A stretch of 8,192 nt of DNA from Planctomycetales bacterium. GTDB taxonomy: Bacteria > Planctomycetota > Planctomycetia > Pirellulales > UBA7805. Shown one piece after another: positions 5,836-8,192 of this stretch; the first letter of the stretch is position 1; each line of letters opens with the position of its first letter. Made by a program: the position numbers and the translations under genes. Location: contig WVZU01000367.1 of the NCBI GenBank assembly GCA_011772275.1, positions 21,242-29,433 on the forward strand, in the 5' to 3' direction. The notes beneath the pieces are model-generated. The model saw nothing but the letters and a program-made list of their open reading frames with translations. It was not told the origin of the DNA and ran no database searches.

Positions 5836-8192
5836 ATGACGAACATGAATGACACATCTGCATTTCATCAAAACCGGGTCTGGCTAAAAGTGGCGCGTAG
5901 GGTTGCCGCGGCCGCGCTGACCAGCGTTTTCTTATGCAGCGGACAACCGGTACTGGCCATCCCCAGTTCTACACTGGCGTGGCTGGCGCAGAGCAGCGCT
6001 ATGGGGCAACTGAGATTTCGCAAGACGCAACCCAAGGAAGATCCATTTCGGCAGGCAGAGTCGGCGGCGGGAGAAGCGCCCGGCGGCAGTAAGGAACAAG
6101 CTTTGCAGCTCCTGAAACAAGCGCGTGTCGCACTCTCCAAGGGTGATTTCAAGACGGCCATCACGCTGCAGGAAAAAGCCGCCGCCCTCCGGGTCACTTA
6201 CAGCCGTGACGACGACTCGCCCAAAAAACTGGCGGACGCCATCCGGAGCTTCCTCCAGGGCCACCCGCCGTACCAAGCTGCTCAGCTGGGTACACCGGCA
6301 GCGAACCACGGGCGGGCCGAGCTACCGCTGGACCATCCTGCCGCCCACGGTTTCGATCCGACCGGGCCGCAGGCCCCCGGCCATCGTCTGGCCGAACTGC
6401 CCCCCACCACGCTCGACCTGCCTGGCCCGGTACAGCGGTCGTTGTACGATCCGCTGGAAGACAACACGTTGAACCTGCGGGCCGTGAAGGAGTCGGCCGC
6501 CGACGAGTCGCCCACCACGGGCCGGCTTCTCCCGCCCCCCGTCAATCCGCCACTCGCCTTGCCACCGCCGAATCCGCCGCAGGCGGCAGCTGACCCGGCT
6601 GCGATGCTGGCCAATCCCGACAGGGCGACGGGGCTGGCCAATCCGAATCTGTTGCAAGAGACCAGCGACGAGCAGCAACGGCTGAAACGGATGATCGCGA
6701 CCGAGGTAGCACGCCAGTCACGACAAGCGCTGGACCAGCGCGAAAGCAAACCGCTAGCCACCCTGGATCAACTGAAAAAGACCCGTGCCTTGGTCAGCCA
6801 GTCCGATCTGAATGCCAACGACAAACAGCTGATGATCGGCCGTATCGATCGCATGATTGCCGAGACGGAAAAGTACATCGAGCAGCATCGTGCTGAGATT
6901 GAAAATGAACAGCAGAACAAAGAGGTACTGGCCGACCTGGAACGCGCTCGAAATTACAAAGTCGAAGTTCAACAGCGCATTGCAGCGCTGGTCGATGAAT
7001 ATAACCAGCTGCGTGACGATCAGCGGTTTTACGAGGCGGAAGCCAAAGCACGTGAAGCGCGGGAGCTGGCGCCGGACGAACCGGTGGTGACGCAAATGTG
7101 GCAGGAAATCCGCTTTTACCGGCGGGTGGTGAACAACAGCCAGCTGGAGGCGGACAAGGACGAAGGGGTCTGGGCCGCGTTGCACAGCACCGAAGAAGCC
7201 GCTGTTCCCTTTGACGACCGCAACCCCATTCGCTTTGCCGAAAACTGGGAACAGCTCTCCCTCAGCCGAAGTCGCTACTCGGGTGACAGCGTCCGCGAGC
7301 GGCACCCGGCCGAACTGAAGATCGAACGCCAACTGACAACCCCGGTCTCGTTAAAATTTAAGGACGCCCCCTTGGGAGAAGTTCTCGCACATCTAAAACA
7401 AATCGCCGGCATCAACATTTATCTCGATCCTCAAGGTTTGGCTGAGGAAGGCGTGCATCCCTCCACGCCCGTCACGATTGATCTGAGCCAGGAAATTTCG
7501 CTGCGCAGCGCGCTAAAACTGATCCTGCAACCGCTGAACCTGAATTACGTGATTACCAACGAGGTGCTGAAGATCACCAGTGATCAATTACGCGATCGTA
7601 CTGTCTATCCCAAAACCTACAACGTTGCCGATCTGGTGATTCCGATTCCCGACTTCGTGCCCCACGATCGACTGGGGCTGCCCATCGCCTTGGCGCGGGG
7701 GTACGACGTGACCAACGGCAACCTGGCCGGCGGCGGCCACTTTCAACCGCCGGTGATCGGCGTCGCGCAAAGCGGCGGGGCCACCCCCGAAGGAACCCTC
7801 GCTCAAAATGTGACCCCCTCCTTAAGTACCGGTCGACCCGGCGGAACCTCGTCCGCGGATTTTGACGCGCTGATCGAACTGATCACCAAGACGATCGAAC
7901 CGGACTCCTGGGACGAGGTCGGCGGCCAGGGAACCGTGGCGGAATTCGAAACCAACCTGAGCCTGGTCATCAGCCAGACGCAGGAAGTCCACGAGCAGAT
8001 CGCCGACCTGCTGGAACAATTGCGCCGCTTGCAGTCTCTGCAGGTCACGATCGAAGTCCGCTTTATCACCCTCCGCGATGACTTCTTCGAGCAGATTGGG
8101 ATCGATTTCGACTTTAACATTGACGACAACGTCCCCACCTTGGACTCGACCACCCCAGAAGATGGTGGACCCAGCCGGACGGTGGGCCTGGA
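5836..8192 (+). CDS. Exported secretin-family protein (GspD/PilQ-like, type II/III secretion superfamily), 3' end outside window
   Basis: The frame is open from ATG 5836 to the window end: 785 residues, no stop. A second ATG at 5845 is an alternative. A signal peptide is clear: Lys18, Arg21-Arg22, hydrophobic core VAAAALTSVFL, likely cleavage after Val-Leu-Ala (39-41). Then come a helical stretch EQALQLLKQARVALSKGDF (87-105) followed by KTAITLQEKAAALR, a Pro/Ala-rich low-complexity linker (~143-270), a long charged coiled coil (~272-395), and a TPR-like helix pair with FYEAEAKAREARELAPDEP (398-416). An STN-type domain spans about 497-582 (PVSLKFKDAPLGEVLAHLKQ, later VTIDLSQEISLRSALKLIL). A short domain beginning YNVADLVIPIPD (595-606) and a Gly/Pro-rich loop follow. 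Then ETNLSLVISQTQEVHEQIAD (705-724) and SLQVTIEVRFITLRDDFFEQ (734-753) mark the start of the secretin module that forms the outer-membrane ring. The long N-terminal part replaces the usual N0-N3 series and resembles planctomycete secretin-like proteins. No Shine-Dalgarno is seen. The substrate is unknown; pilotin or secretion partners are not in the window. Confidence 0.85.
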   Translation, partial: MTNMNDTSAFHQNRVWLKVARRVAAAALTSVFLCSGQPVLAIPSSTLAWLAQSSAMGQLRFRKTQPKEDPFRQAESAAGEAPGGSKEQALQLLKQARVALSKGDFKTAITLQEKAAALRVTYSRDDDSPKKLADAIRSFLQGHPPYQAAQLGTPAANHGRAELPLDHPAAHGFDPTGPQAPGHRLAELPPTTLDLPGPVQRSLYDPLEDNTLNLRAVKESAADESPTTGRLLPPPVNPPLALPPPNPPQAAADPAAMLANPDRATGLANPNLLQETSDEQQRLKRMIATEVARQSRQALDQRESKPLATLDQLKKTRALVSQSDLNANDKQLMIGRIDRMIAETEKYIEQHRAEIENEQQNKEVLADLERARNYKVEVQQRIAALVDEYNQLRDDQRFYEAEAKAREARELAPDEPVVTQMWQEIRFYRRVVNNSQLEADKDEGVWAALHSTEEAAVPFDDRNPIRFAENWEQLSLSRSRYSGDSVRERHPAELKIERQLTTPVSLKFKDAPLGEVLAHLKQIAGINIYLDPQGLAEEGVHPSTPVTIDLSQEISLRSALKLILQPLNLNYVITNEVLKITSDQLRDRTVYPKTYNVADLVIPIPDFVPHDRLGLPIALARGYDVTNGNLAGGGHFQPPVIGVAQSGGATPEGTLAQNVTPSLSTGRPGGTSSADFDALIELITKTIEPDSWDEVGGQGTVAEFETNLSLVISQTQEVHEQIADLLEQLRRLQSLQVTIEVRFITLRDDFFEQIGIDFDFNIDDNVPTLDSTTPEDGGPSRTVGL

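Noticed and set aside
6754..7332. 192-residue open frame on the - strand within the secretin gene
   Set aside because: It is antisense to the coiled-coil/TPR-like region of a continuous 785-residue frame; the Phe/Leu/Val-rich translation is the usual reverse image of a Glu/Lys/Gln-rich coiled coil.

Overview
The window looks like a chromosomal segment of a planctomycete, probably of the Pirellulaceae/Pirellulales type. This is inferred from three things: the high G+C content with G/C-ending codons, a CehA/McbA-family secreted protein of the kind common in that phylum, and a secretin-like protein with the N-terminal architecture I associate with planctomycetes. There are no tRNA or rRNA genes, insertion sequences, CRISPR arrays or phage genes that I can see. 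It reads as ordinary chromosome with a few oddities.

Left part (1-1817, + strand): the last 105 residues of a class I glutamine amidotransferase-like hydrolase (peptidase C26 family), then a 221-bp gap, then an AnmK-family protein (anhydro-N-acetylmuramic acid kinase fold) with a TTG start behind a good Shine-Dalgarno. Its N-terminal phosphate-binding motif is badly degenerate although later family motifs survive.

Middle (1882-3483, - strand): a convergent gene for an exported CehA/McbA-like protein whose usual metal-binding H-x-H is replaced. A 484-bp divergent intergenic region follows (3484-3967). It holds a perfect TATAAT on the - strand just below a run of G-tracts, a plausible sigma70 promoter for the rightward operon, and a coding-like, apparently frameshifted remnant on the - strand.

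Right part (3968-5617, + strand): a compact operon of a class B J-domain chaperone (DnaJ/CbpA-like), rnpA (RNase P protein) and yidD (membrane insertion efficiency factor). Spacing is 29 bp and then a 26-bp overlap. The usual rpmH and yidC partners are absent. After a 218-bp intergenic region carrying a perfect 10-bp inverted repeat and a 10-bp tandem repeat, a large exported secretin-family protein starts at 5836 and runs off the window (785 residues present). It has a signal peptide, a helical repeat region, a proline-rich linker, a coiled coil/TPR-like region, an STN domain and the beginning of the secretin module.

How the genes work together: dnaJ-like, rnpA and yidD form a housekeeping set for protein folding, tRNA maturation and membrane-protein insertion. 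The secretin would be part of an outer-membrane secretion or pilus-like channel. The other genes show no clear functional link to each other.
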